Assembly (NCBI GenBank): GCA_029706075.1
Contig: JAINUG010000020.1
Location: 5,166,860 to 5,230,859, forward strand
Direction of reading: 5' to 3'
DNA: 64,000 bases
Origin: Aldrovandia affinis
Lineage: Eukaryota > Chordata > Actinopteri > Notacanthiformes > Halosauridae
Part shown: piece after piece, positions 26,057 through 38,325 of the stretch
Position numbering within the stretch: position 1 is the first letter of the stretch
Layout of the letters: each line of letters opens with the position of its first letter
Program-made: the position numbers and the translations under genes
Notes under the pieces: model-generated
What the model saw: only the letters and a program-made list of their open reading frames with translations
What the model was told of the DNA's origin: nothing
Databases searched by the model: none

Positions 26057-27281
26057 GTAAGGAAGAATTTAGAACGCTAGCTAAGCTAACTAACCTTACT
26101 CATTCAGATGTGTGAATGGTTTGCCACCTGGCCTTGGTTTGAATAGTGATGGTTAGCTATAGCTAGCTGCAAGGTTATATTGTGAAATATCTCGGTTAAA
26201 CTTTAGGAGAAAGGTGATGGTGCAACTAAATCCTACTGCTCCTTACGCCGGTGAATTTCCCATTCATAAGTGTAGCTAGTTTGTTAACCATCTCTTCACT
26301 TTGTTCGTCCAAAACCAGCTTGTTTCTGGCGCTAAATTGAATATATGTGTAACTAAAACTGGGTTGCGATCACACAGATGACGAATCCTGTTACGGGCTG
26401 TCATGACAGTTTTATAATTAAATGCGTTTTAAAAGATTTCTTCGATCTTCGAAGTTCGTCGATATGCGCAGCTTAATTTCCATTTTAAATGTGACACACC
26501 GATTAGCATTGCGAAACGAGCTTCATTATGAGTAAGTTACCGTCAATTCTAGATTTGGCAAGCCAGCTAACTCCAATGAGGTCTTTCGGCGTTACATCGG
26601 AAGTTTGCCTTATTTTTAATATCCGCTGTCCCGGTGGTTTCTTTGTCACGCTTACGCAGTATGCGATGGGGTGTTCGTTTAGTAATACACACTATACATA
26701 CATTCTTAATTACGCTGGCTAATATCAGTGACAAGATACTTTGTTTGCACAGTGTACAATAACACGGCACCATTCAATGTATGTTATTTACTGGCAGGAA
26801 TTTATAAGTTCTAATTTGTCTGCCTTTTGTGTAACTACATTGCACATACAACTAACTAATATACAGTAGCTAAACACTTCTAGACCGGCAACCATTACTA
26901 ACACATGACCGAAAGTTGTATTTAACCCATCGAGCCATTGTCTTCAAAACGCATGCAGAATCTTGCTAACGGGCATCAGTGTTGGGGATATTGACATCAT
27001 CCCCTGCAGTCTGTTATTGGTACCCGATTCAAAGTACCGGGTTTCTTTATGTACAGGCGGCTTCCTGTTTCTTGTAAGTTTGGATGCATGTGTATTATGC
27101 TGGCTCCAAGATTTGCACGATTAAATCGGTTTCAGGCCTGGTGTCTTATAGTCGTCCCAGGTCTGCACCTATCGGAGATGTTTCCTTGTCATGTTGGAAT
27201 CTTTGTCATGGATGAATGCAAGTTATTTACAGTGGCTACACAATCAAAAATGCATATAATAACGACGGTCCCATTCTGCAG

Positions 27282-29706
27282 ATGAGTGTGAACCTGCAAA
27301 CTGCCCCTCGCACGCTGCCCCTGCGACTGAAGAGGCTGGAATTCGAGGACCCCCTTGATACGGACACCCTGAAATGCAAGCGCCGCCGCCTCAGCCTGCC
27401 CCCCTCCCCGGGCCTAGCACCCTGTCTCCGCCCACTGACCCAGAGCCCGAACCCCGGAAGTGCGGAGGAGCACTGTGTCTCGCGCATCGGACCCTACATC
27501 CTGCTAGAGGCCGCCGAGGGAACCCAAACGTACCGGGCTGTGCACAACGTCACAGAGGCCGAGTTTACTTGCAAGGTACGTGAAGCCTGCTTTCTCGGTG
27601 CGTTTCTGTGTTCGTGTCTGAGCTCAGGAGTACAGAGGTGGCTGGAGAGCTTTGGTGCCCGGCGATCTTCAGTAGAGCTCTGCTCTGGGCTTTACTCTTG
27701 TGAGGGAGCAGTTTTGGCAAAAGGATGCACATTTACAGCTGTTCTGTGTTCTTTTCCTGCAAAGATGCAATTTGGCACATTCATGTTCACAGAAAATGGT
27801 CTTTAAGTATATTTCCATGACACCGCAGTTACCACAGAGGACTGTAAAAGCCTGTGCCCAAACAAGCCCCTAATTCCTTGCAATTCAGGCTCTGGTATTT
27901 TTTGTTGTCCTATTGAAACTGCGCCCCAATAGTTACCCTTCAGTGTAGCCTCGAGTGGTGATGTGTATTTACAACTTATTATCACAACTAAATGCTACAA
28001 TTCAGTATTACAATCTATAGCGTGGAGGCCCTGCTTGTCTGAGTGTGCCACGTTCATTCTACGAACGTGGACCATGAAGTGCTCACCCTGAAAATGTGTG
28101 CAGTGTCTGATGCGTGGGCGTTCGTCTCCGCTGTGCATTTTGTGTTGCGTCCGGTTTTCTGATCGCGCGTGTGTTTTTTGTGTTTCAGGTTTTCTCAGTG
28201 AGGAGGTACCAAGAGTTGATTGCCCCGTACACCCGCCTGCCGCCCCACGAGAACATCAGCCACATCTCGGAGGTGGTGACGGGCGAGCACAACGTGTACG
28301 TGTTCTTCGAGCGTTGCCACGGGGACATGCACTCGTACGTGCGCACGTGCAAGCGGCTGCAGGAGGACGAGGCGGCGCGGCTCTTTGGCCAGATGGCAGC
28401 GGCGGTGGCGCACTGTCACGACCACGGCGTCGTCCTGCGTGACCTCAAGCTGCGGAAGTTCGTCTTCGCTAACCAGCAGAGGTCAGTCATCCCCCCGTTT
28501 TCAGACCAGTTACCTTGAAAAACACTTCCGAAAATGGCGCTTCACTTGCTCGACAGTGCCATTTGGCACAGTCGGGTGCTATGATTGAATCGGTGTGATC
28601 GCCTTGGTGTTAAGGCCAACGGCCACACATTCGATCAATAAACGAAATGCCAAACCACACACGAGAGGAACATTTAGCTCAAGAGGATCCGAACTCTGCA
28701 GCGCTACAAAACTCAGACATGTGTAGGCGGTGGTGTGTTTCCATGCACTGAATCATCTGCAGTGCATCCTACTGTAGTGATTCCCCCACGCTCTCAGTGT
28801 TGGTGCAAATAACCACCCAAACTACCAGTCTGTTCACAGGATGCAATACTAAATATAGCTCAATTGGCCTGTTGACTTGCTTGCATGAAAATGTAGAATT
28901 CACCCAGGAACGTATTTTTGAGATAATGAGTCTGATTATGGGAATTCTGACGTACCAGTACATGTTAAAGGTTACACAAGGGAAATGGGCAAATGCAACT
29001 ACATCTAAGTTTAATTTCATTGGTGGAATGCAATTCAAATGAATAATCCATAATGAAATAAATTACACGTCACTCCATCTATTTGCGCGATACTGCAAAT
29101 ATCACACTTTCCAAATCAGTAACTGTTTATCAATTGAAAGGTTAGACTATGCGAGTGTGGTGTAACAAAATTAAAACGGTGTCATTCAGTTGAGCAATTT
29201 GGAATGGACATTTACAGAACGTTTTCATTCATCCCTGCAGAACAAAGCTGGTGTTGCAGAACCTGGAGGACTCTTGCCTTCTTAAAGGGGAAGACGATTC
29301 ACTGACTGACAAACATGGCTGCCCGGCCTACGTGGGTCCGGAAATCCTCAACTCTCGGCACTCGTACTCAGGGAAGGCGGCGGACGTGTGGAGCCTGGGC
29401 GTGGTTCTGTACACCATGCTGGTGGGGCGCTACCCCTTCCAGGATGTGGAGCCCGCCGCGCTGTTCAGCAAGATCCGCCGGGGGGTGTTCACTGTCCCAG
29501 AATCCCTTTCCCCACGGGCCAAGTGCCTGGTGCGTTGCCTGCTGCGGAAGGCCCCCGTGGACAGGCTGGAGGCGGGAGAGATCCAGCTGCACCCCTGGCT
29601 CGCCCGTCCTGCCCCAGCCTCCCCCAGTAACCACCTCCACCCCAGGAACCACACCGACCAGGTGGTGCCGGACTTCGGGGGGAGCGAAGACAGTGAACAT
29701 TTGTAG
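27282..29706 (+). CDS. trib3: Tribbles pseudokinase 3 (three coding exons)
   Basis: Coding exons are 27282-27575, 28189-28481 and 29241-29706; all junctions are GT-AG and the joined frame gives 350 residues (human TRIB3 is about 358). Tribbles proteins are catalytically weak kinase-like scaffolds that bring substrates to the COP1 ubiquitin ligase and damp AKT, MAPK and ATF4/CHOP stress signalling. Seen here: a basic, proline-rich N-terminus (1-68); a kinase fold with no glycine-rich loop; the beta-3 lysine at K98 (EFTCK); a catalytic-loop remnant [10 protein letters not shown] at 180-189; NLE (203-205) where active kinases have DFG; the MEK-binding-type motif IQLHPWL at 310-316; and the COP1-binding-type motif DQVVPDF at 335-341. 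The ATG lies directly on a splice acceptor (CTGCAG), so a non-coding upstream exon is expected. I prefer trib3 to trib1 or trib2 because rbck1 lies nearby, as in human 20p13. Confidence 0.93.
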
Positions 29707-31190
29707 GTTGAGGAGAAAGGGAGCACGTATGCCTTTGCTCTGATCTCCCTTTCCTTCTCTCCCGAGTGAACAGGACTGTACCATCTGAGGGACTGTGGCT
29801 AATGGCGCTGAGTCTTCGGGGGCGGGGGCGGGGGTGGGGACAGACGTTGTCTCCCAAATCTTAAGTCAATCTTAAGTGGTTTGTCACAAAGATTGGGATC
29901 ACCCGTGCAGTGGCTCTACCAAGTACTGACATCTGCAGTCACGCGAGGCAGTGAACGATGAAGCTTTATGACCATGTAGGTGACTGACCTCTTTTCAAAG
30001 GTAACAATCTGGACTGTGCACATTTTGTAGGAGCCTGTTGCAGCCGAATATTATTATTTTTATTACTGTTTTCCCATAAAAGGGTTTGAAGGAAGACCTA
30101 GATGACCAATAGGTGACAAAGTCCAAATAAAAGGAGATGGGGCCCAGTTATACACTGTTGAGGAGATTGTTTTCCATATGATTCATGCTATTCCATTGAA
30201 AACAACCATCACATGAGATAACAGCCCTAGTGTCACCTTTACAATCTATAATCTTTCTGCCTAGCAGTATTCTCCCTTTGCAAAAAGCTACACGGTGACA
30301 AGCATAGATGAGTGGGGGTGCGTGATTGGGAAGGGTCTTTAAAGAACAGGTAAAATTACTGGTGTCGGATACCTCTTAACTTGATCTATTCCTGGAATAC
30401 TTGACGCACAAGAGTTTGTGCCTTTTTTGTACTGTTGTTTACATAGTTTGCTGTGTAAATCTGGATCCAGCCATTAAAAGTGCCTTTTCCCCCCACTAAG
30501 AAAAGTAACCCTCCGTAGTTATTTTGTTTCTCTTATTTATCCTCATGGAAATTAGTACCAAATAAAAGGAGCGCTTTACCAAAGAGTGTCTGTAGCCTCC
30601 CTCAATCATCACTTGGTGTGTGGATCTAGCTTGACTTAACCGAATTTTCTGTTTTTGTAAGGTAAAAATAAAAGAAAAAAAAGTTTGTTGCTTTTTAACT
30701 TTGAAAGGAACTATAAACCTGAGACGCAGGGCCTAGCTCTGGGTTTTTATGAAGAACTTGTGATGTGTCAGTGTACACATTGTTGTCATAGGTCCTGTGA
30801 AAGTTGCGCAATGATTACAGACAACTTCTGCTTGACTTGCTTTCTGTCTGTATAAGTATGTACAGTGGGGGTGAGTTTGAACCAGAAGGATACCAGAGTT
30901 TTACCTCCTGTCCTGTTGAAAGGCAAAGTGGTATTACATTCTTGGACCTGAAACAGAACGAGGCATTAAAGGTCAGAAGAGAAACTTTCACACTGTCGCA
31001 CTATGTCCCAGTTCTCTCTTGGAAAAAAGGGGGAAGAAAAAAAAAAAAAAAAATTGTGAATTTTGTAAATAACTTTTTTTTTGTGTGTGTGTAATTAGGC
31101 AGAGACACTACATTCGTTTTCTTTGTTCCTGAGGGAGGGTGGATGTACTTTGTTTGTTGTTGCCAATAATAAAAGTTCAAAAACAAAAGT
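29707..31190 (+). other. trib3 3' untranslated region with several polyA signals
   Basis: After the stop at 29704-29706 there is no further coding signal, but AATAAA occurs at 30126, 30561, 30667 and 31168, suggesting alternative 3' ends. The last one is followed by GT/T-rich sequence typical of a cleavage region. A G-run block at 29817-29842 could form a G-quadruplex in the RNA. Confidence 0.5.
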
Positions 31191-33416
31191 CGTTTTTGTC
31201 ATTTCAGCTTGTTACTGTGGTAAGAGAGGACTTTACTTCAGCAGGTCCTCTGATTGTCCTCAAATAGATCACCTGAATCCAGTCACATTTCAGTAAACCA
31301 AGTCAAATGGATCATCCAAAACCAGCCATGTTTCAGCTTCCTGTTATGAAATGCCTGCTGGTTTCACTGCTGCTGAAGTCTCCACTATTTTCAGCTGGCA
31401 GTCTGAGTGTGTTTCATCATATTACATTCCTTTTGCTGAAGTCATTTCATGCTTTTTCCAATGGGGGAAAAATAATCCCTCCAATTATGGTTCTAGGTTT
31501 TACATATCACAACCAAAAATGCACTCATTTTAGCATCTTTGTCTTAAGAGAATGCCTATGGTCCTCCTCCGGATTGATTGTTTTTCCTCTCCCTAGTTGA
31601 CCCTAGGTTACATTTACCACTTCTTATCCAGGTTTCTTTTAATGGGGTATGTAAGGTCATTAACTCCTGGCCATAAAAATCACTTATTCAACATGCAGGC
31701 CTGATTCACAGCAAAAGCATGATTGTGAAATGCAAATGCAATCTGATCAAACTGAATGGTGGCCTTTTGTCATATAGCCAAATGTGTTTTGACATGGAGC
31801 CAGAAGCTCAAACATAAGCATGTGTTTTGTATGCATATATTATTTGCAATCTATAATGGAAAATCCAATTATGGTATTAGTGGAAAAACCCTTGTGTGCA
31901 CTGAATTCTACCTGGTGCCCATCCAAAAATGTCTACAATAGACATGAGGGTAAACAAATACACTTGAAAAGGTACCATACAAATGAACAGTGGTCAATGG
32001 GTATCTTGTCTCATACAAATTCACTTTAAATCACAATCAGGATGAGCTTGTATTAAAGAACAGTAAACCGGTTTTCCACGTAATAGTTTTTCCTGTAAGC
32101 ATGCATTGTCACAATCATGAAAGGTATAAGAGTATGTGTCCTGAAAGTCAAAATTAAGCCATTATCACACAGTGTAAAAATGAACACTATTCAAAATGGC
32201 ACATTTAAAGAATTCTGGAATTTTCCATATTTGCTCTGTGGACAAATGGCATGTAATTAGTGGAAACCAAAAGGTGGGTTACGGCAGCATCACAGCTCAC
32301 ATTTAAATCAAGTCAGCGCCACTGAATGGAACGAGGACAATAAAACATAAGATTTATGTTGCAGAACTACTCAAATATATGTCTTTTTAGGTGTTGTTCC
32401 AATGAAAATGCATGCCATTTGTAGCACTCTGACTCGCAAATGCAAACCATCAACCTCAACTTGTTCTGAATAAGGCCCATCACTCAGTCTGTCATGTTTC
32501 TACTTTAGGAATTCTACCCGTCATTGAATGTATCAATGACAACCCACAATATTAGTAATAAAGAAATTGTATGACTTAGAAAAACTATTTCTTTTTCCTT
32601 TTTTTGGGGGGGTGATTAAGTTTAGCCATCTTTCATTTTTTTCAATTCATTACAATGAGCCTTCAGTTGACTCTCTCCCACACAGCCTGGCCTCATAGTG
32701 AAACACAGGGACAGGAAACATTCACACAGTGAGCAAACAGGGCTCATGACGCTTGCTCAATACGAGAGTGACCTGAAGGTCAGAGAGCCTGTTTAAAGTT
32801 ACAAGAACCACACATATTAAAGAGGCAAACACCACATGCTGCTCTTTCGAAATGACTTTTAAAAAATAGGGGGAGGTTTGTGCAATGCGTTATATTCCAC
32901 TGCATACTGTAGGGAAGGCGGGAGGCATGGAGGTCTGGAATGGAGCAGAGCAAGGAGGATTAAACCAGCCAGTTTCCCTGGTCTGGTACCGTTCTAATGC
33001 ATTCTGACATAGGCAATAAAGACTTAACATATTCCAGAGAAAGAGGGGCTTGCGTCTGGTGCTTGGCCTGCTTTTCCCCCCTCACATTTTTCTGGCAAAC
33101 TAGCTTTGTTTATTATCTATTTTTATAGCCACCTTTGTTTCCAAAGGTTATTGGAATGTACCGTATTATACAGGACCCAACAACGGTTAATTACTTTCCT
33201 TATTTGGGACCTTGGTAAATACATGGAACGGCTATAAAACTTCCCAGATAGGTGACTTTCCAGTAAATGCAGCAATTTTCTTATTTTTAAAACCACAATA
33301 CAAAAACAATTTTGGTTAACACATTTATTAAACATGGTGCGTTTGTGACAGTAGACACAACCTTTAAATAATAAAACCACAAAATGAGTGCTTGCAAGCT
33401 GCCAGATTAAAAAATG
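31191..33416. other. Intergenic, downstream of trib3
   Basis: AT-rich DNA with no recognised gene or transposon; all frames are under 100 codons. Confidence 0.5.
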
Positions 33417-33435
33417 ATATATATATATATATATA
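33417..33435. repeat. (AT)n microsatellite at a Tc1 insertion point
   Basis: A short TA run next to the left end of a Tc1 element; a second (TA)n lies beyond its right end at 34837-34848, fitting insertion at a TA dinucleotide inside a TA run. Confidence 0.65.
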
Positions 33436-34827
33436 CACTACCGGTCAAAGGTTTTAGAACACCTCCATTTTTCAATTTTTTATTGAAATTTATGCAGTTT
33501 AATGTTTCAATGTAATCTGAAAATAAAGCATAGAACAAATAAACAATTGGAAGAAAAAAAATCATGGAATGCTTTCACCCTTCTGTCCAGTTCATCCCAA
33601 ACCAGCTCGCTGGGGTTTAAGTCTGGAGACTGTGCTGGTCATTCTATGATTTGAAGCCTACCATCTTGTTCTTTTCTTTTAAGGTAGTTCTGATATAGCC
33701 TGGAGATATGTTTTGGGTCATTCTCTTGCTGTAGGATGAACCCCTGACCAACTAGGCATAGACCAGAAGGTATTGCATGGTGCTACAAAATGCTGTGGTA
33801 GCCCTTTTGGTTCAGGGTGCCAGTCACTCTGTGCAAGTCACCAACTCTGGATCCAGCAAAAGAGCCCAGTGTCATACACTGAGGAACCATCTTTTCGCCT
33901 ACTCAAACCCTGCGTGACGAACTGAAGATTTCAAATTTTGATTAATCGGTCCATAAGACCTTCTTCCAGTCTTCAGTAGTCCAATGGCGGTGCTTCATGG
34001 CCCAGGCAAGCCTCTTTTTCTTATTTTGCCATCTTAGCAATGGCCTTCTGACTGCCACTTGACCTGTCAAGCCTGCAGCTCGAAGTCTTCTCTTCACAGT
34101 TGAAACGGAGTCTTCCCTACTTCGACCAGTGTTAAGCTGTGCTTGAAGCTGTTGTCCTGTGAACCACCAATCAGGCAAGCTGTTGACTCTCAGAAACTTG
34201 TCTTCTGATTTTGTTGTGGCTTTGGGTCTGCCAGACCTCTTCCTGTCAGAGTTTCCTCCAGTTTCCAAGTGCCTTTTGATGGTGGCAGTGTAGTGTAATG
34301 GTTAGGGAACTGGGCTTGTAAGTCAGAGGTTGCTGGTTTGATTCCCAGGTGGATCACTGCCGTTGTACCCTTGAGCAAGGTACTTAACCTGAATTGCTTC
34401 AGTAAAATATCCAGCTGTATAAATGGATTGTATGTAAATAAATGTAAACTGTGTAAGTCGCTCTGGATAAAAGCGTCTGCTAAATGCCTAAGATGTAAAT
34501 GTAAATGTAATGGTATAGGAAACTGTACTCACTGACACCTTGGCCTTCTTTGCAATTTCTCTAAAGGAAAGACCTACACTTTTAAGGGTTATAATGGTCT
34601 GTCTGTCTTCCTTTGTTAATTGCCCTTTTCTTGCCATTATGATAGCAATATACTACTTTTATATCTCTGAAATTTACAGAGATTTGGTAACCTAAACCTT
34701 TTTTTTAACCTCTGGCAGTTTACTGCTTACCTTTGTACCATTTCAGGTTATTCACTGGACTTGAACTGCTTAAATTTCAGTAAAACCTGGAAAAATGGGG
34801 GTGTTCTAGAGATTTTGACCAGTAGTG
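33436..34827 (-). mobile_element. Tc1/mariner element (family B, copy 1), carrying a SINE
   Basis: The left end reads CACTACCGGTCAAAGGTTTT and the right end mirrors it (GATTTTGACCAGTAGTG), with TA on both sides. The minus strand encodes broken transposase segments, including the helix-turn-helix region [20 protein letters not shown] and KNKKKRLAWAMKHRHWTTEDW-like sequence. It matches 59862-61453 apart from deletions and the SINE at 34284-34509. Confidence 0.85.
34284..34509 (+). repeat. Full-length tRNA-derived SINE with target duplication
   Basis: A tRNA-like head holds an A box (TAGTGTAATGG, 34291-34301) and a B box (GGTTTGATTCC, 34335-34345), followed by a body and the fish SINE tail (GTCGCTCTGGATAAAAGCGT) with (TAAATG)n at the end. 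It interrupts Tc1 copy 1 and is flanked by ATGGT on both sides (34279-34283 and 34510-34514). Confidence 0.88.
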
Positions 34828-35324
34828 TACAGAATATATATATATATACCGTAAATCAAAAGTATGTTTTTGTATTGTATGGGTGTTTCTTCTCCAACAA
34901 ATAATCTTTACTCAGTTTTCTTCTTTATTTTATTTACTGAGTATCTTACAATCCCTGAGAATACAAGTCTCTGCTTTGTGAATATGTAAAACACTTGGCA
35001 AAAAAAAAGAAGTGTAAACCGATTACATTCATACAATGTAAAACCCCGTATGAATGTAATGCTGGCCAAATATAGTGTAACCCCTCTACTACAGCGATGA
35101 AACGCTGAATAGAGAATTCAAACTCTTCCCACCAATGAGTAACAGAATGCCCCTCTCGGTGACCTCAGCCAGAGAGGAGGAATTCCAGCCTACACAGCAT
35201 GCTCTGCCTTTCCTCTGTTCTCGACATTCCTCAGTCACCAGCAACGTGCACATGGGAGCCTCTACTGTCCTTACGGAACCATTACTCCCGGTACACATTA
35301 CTTTTTTTTATTTATTATTGTTTC

Positions 35325-35560
35325 AGATTTTCTCCCGATTTGGTAGCCAATTATAACCTCTATTTCTTTCAATTTACCCTCCGCCACAAGGCTGCCGCTC
35401 TTCCACGGAGGCAAGTCAGTTTTTCCCATACAGGGACGCCTTATGCGCTTCTTGGCATTCCCGTGCCAGCTCACCCTCTCCCTCCCTCTGGGGAGGTCAG
35501 CCAATCGAACCACAGCTGCAGTGGGCAACTTGCGTTCCGGGCGGGGGGGGTTAAAATTAA
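35325..35560 (+). repeat. Probable dispersed repeat
   Basis: A TTTTCTCCCGATTTGGTAGC segment leads into GC-rich sequence. Part of it (the first ~25 bases) occurs inverted near 63779-63803. I know similar sequence as a fish dispersed repeat but cannot name the family. Confidence 0.45.
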
Positions 35561-35569
35561 AGACATGCA

Positions 35570-35910
35570 TTTCTATGGAAGAAACCCACTTTAAATATAC
35601 AGGGAAAAGCATGAGGACGAGGAGTATTGAACCAAGGAAAGTGCACCTGAAGAGATCAAGACTAAACAGAAGTGAAAACACAGAGGAGAGGAAAGAAAGG
35701 AAGACTGGATACGGGTTGAGCAGGGAAGAAAAAGACATACTGTTCAACATGAAGGAGGAGGAAGGAGAGAGGTGTGTGAGTGTGAAAATGGAGAGGGAGG
35801 ATGGTGTGAGAGATGAAGAAGGACATTGGAGGGAGCAAAAAAAAGAGAGGGTTGAACAGGAGAGAGACCAGCCCAAACTGAACAGGAGAGAGACCGGCCC
35901 AAACTGACAG
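35570..35910 (+). other. Purine-rich open frame, unrecognised
   Basis: A frame (within 35443-35907) is rich in Lys, Arg and Glu, with a KEEEGERCVSVKMEREDGV segment. The composition follows from GA-rich DNA with imperfect repeats (AACAGGAGAGAGACC twice). A real exon cannot be excluded, but no domain is visible. Confidence 0.15.
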
Positions 35911-36688
35911 AAGGGAGAAGAATGGAGTAAAATCTGAATGTGGGCAAGAGGAAGGGGAACTGTCCACTCTTGTCATGTCCGTATTGCTTATACAGCTGAG
36001 AGTGCTGATTCGTCGACTTGAATTCACAAATATTTCAGTTCCTGTGCCATCCCCTCCATATTCCCTGTCCAACAAAAGAGATTGCATGAGAAGAGGAAGA
36101 TTACTAGCCAATTGGAAAGACCCCTGAAAGCTTCATCATTGAACGGGAGCTGTGCTGAAGCCCCCCGTAGCTCTCCTGTCATCACCCCCTGGAACCAAAA
36201 CAGCAATGTGTTCGCTAATATGGTAAAACATCAGCGTTGTACCGTATGTCAAAAAACAAATGTGTTCTTACACATTTCACCAAAAGAAGAGGAACGAGAG
36301 AAATGGCTGTAATTTATTACGGTTCGGTGCACTCTCACATCTTTTATTTGAAAAACACAGGACTCGTTAATGAGGTAGGTGAAAAGGTGTGTCAAATAAG
36401 ACGAGCTTGTGAATACTAGCTCCCCGCCCACTCAGCCTGCCTTACAGCCTTGCTCATAGTCAGATACGAGAGATGAGGCAAAATAAGGCAAGATCCCTGG
36501 AACCAAGGTAGTATTAGTTCACCTAATAACAACAAGGACCACAATGGAAATAAGTCCTAGGACTTTTCTGTCATCCTTGATATGTCTTTTTAAAATGTAC
36601 ATGTACATCAGGATGTATCCATGTATTGTATTCTTTTAAAGTGAAAGGATATCTGTGTGGGTGCATAAACCCACATAAACATCTGATG

Positions 36689-36888
36689 CAGGGGTGTCAA
36701 ACTCATTCCATCGTGGGCCGAGTGTATGCAGGTTTTGTTGCAACCAGTGCACAACACCAGGTGATTTCAATTAGTTCCCTCCTTGGTTGAAGAAGGAAGC
36801 TAATTAGTGAAATCACCTGGTGTAGTGCACTGGTTGCAACAAAACCTGCATACACTCGGCCCACGATGGAATGAGTTTGACACCCCTG
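36689..36888. mobile_element. hAT-type MITE with 8-bp target duplication
   Basis: Begins CAGGGGTGTCAAACTCATTC and ends in its complement; it folds back over almost its full 200 bp. Flanked by ATCTGATG on both sides (36681-36688 and 36889-36896). It differs in sequence from the MITE at 8381 but has the same architecture. Confidence 0.9.
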
Positions 36889-37417
36889 ATCTGATGCTAA
36901 AGACAGGATTGAACTGACAACCCCTACAAGACAAAAGCCCAATCACAAACACCCTGGAAACACAGGCCAGAAGCAGACTGTGATACCGATACGAGCCGAG
37001 AGACAGTACCACACTGTGGAAGGTGTCGGTCTCTGCAACATGGGAGTGGCAGGGTTGCCTTTGTTTTCCCATGCTGTGGAGGTCTTTGGAGCAGTGAGGC
37101 TTTCCGGGGGCAGGTTTGGCACTCTCACAGGGTTTGAGACTGTGAGAGTGTGAACTGTTGCCCGGAAGGTTGTTCCAAAGGCCATAATTGATGATTTCAT
37201 TGGTGTTGATTGGTGTGGATGGTAAGTGATTATTCACTTACCTGTTTGTGTGTGAGAATGTGAGTGGGTGTGGTTTATCAATTGTTTGGTGTTTTGTGAT
37301 TAGGTGTGTGAATTTTAGACAGGTAATTACCTCACAAGTCCCACCTGAGCCAGGCAGAATGTAAGCCTATTTAAGAACAGGTGGGGCAAATGGGGTATTC
37401 GTTTTGTCTTGTCATGC

Positions 37418-37535
37418 GTGTGCGTATGAGCGTGTGCGTATGAGCGTGTGCGTATGAGCGTGTGCGTATGAGCGTGTGCGTATGAGCGTGTGCGTATGAG
37501 CGTGTGCGTATGAGCGTGTGCGTATGAGCGTGTGC
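37418..37535 (+). repeat. 14-bp tandem repeat
   Basis: GTGTGCGTATGAGC is repeated about eight times with no changes in the central copies. The uniformity suggests a recently expanded, probably variable locus. Confidence 0.92.
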
Positions 37536-38244
37536 ATGGGTTTGGGAAGCACTTAGTCACTGAATATGTGTGTGCACCTGATGAAGTTGTAGTGGAACTC
37601 TAGACTGAAGAGACACGGTGTCCTGTTATGTGTGATGAGTGTGTGTAGGGACAGTGCGTAGAGTTCTACCCTGTCCCGTTAAGTGTTGATGCCTGTTAAA
37701 TGTGAATGCAGGGAAGCGGCGTGGAAAGCCGCTTATTGTCTGTTTGTTGTGCGTTTCCGCGGAAGGGGATTCCCCCCTCAGAGGAGGCGGGGGCTTTCAT
37801 GTAGTTTTTATTTTGGGTAATTGTTTTTGCCCGAAAGCTTCACGACAAGTAGGGTGAAGACTTTGTTTTATTTAACCTGCTCTCCCGCTGTTTCTCTCTC
37901 CCGCGTCTGGTAGAAAGACAGAAAGATGAGATCTGGGCCGGAGACTGGCAAACCCCACTCCTCTGCCACTTCTTACCATCGGCTGGTCTGCTCCAGTCCA
38001 GCGATTGTCACATGGCGTGTGACACACACACCTACACAACCCTTTTAGCATCGGTGTAAAAAAAAAAACTGCCGTTTCAGTAAATCCAACAGTGGTAGAA
38101 ACTCATGATTCACCCATAATTCACAACTACTCAAGCGCATTTCCCGTCAGTTTTCACAATGTTGTGCAAGCCCCAATCTAATGGGAAATATTTAGACATT
38201 ATAGGGTGTCTGCTCATTTCAGTCAACAAATCATACTGAGTATG

Positions 38245-38325
38245 TGCAACCTGCTGTAATGCATTGGTTACAACAGAAACCTGCGCACTCTCGGCCCTCG
38301 ATGGAATGAGTTTGACACCCCTGCC
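38245..38325. mobile_element. Partial hAT MITE of the 36689 family
   Basis: TGCATTGGTTACAACAGAAA, CTCGGCCCTCGATGGAATGA and GTTTGACACCCCTG match one arm of the MITE at 36689-36888. The other arm is missing. Confidence 0.75.

Noticed and set aside
29817-29842. G-quadruplex as a separate finding
   Set aside because: A short G-run in a GC-rich 3' UTR; too common to single out, so only noted with the UTR.
29368-29857. Minus-strand frames of 98-138 codons
   Set aside because: Shadows of GC-rich trib3 exon 4; no splice context or recognised domain.
34284-34360. A tRNA gene, suggested by A and B boxes
   Set aside because: The boxes belong to the head of a SINE with the standard fish tail and its own target duplication; there is no cloverleaf with paired acceptor stem.
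35298-35876. A 192-codon minus-strand frame rich in Ser, Leu and Phe
   Set aside because: It is the complement of purine-rich sequence; the apparent hydrophobic segments are composition effects.
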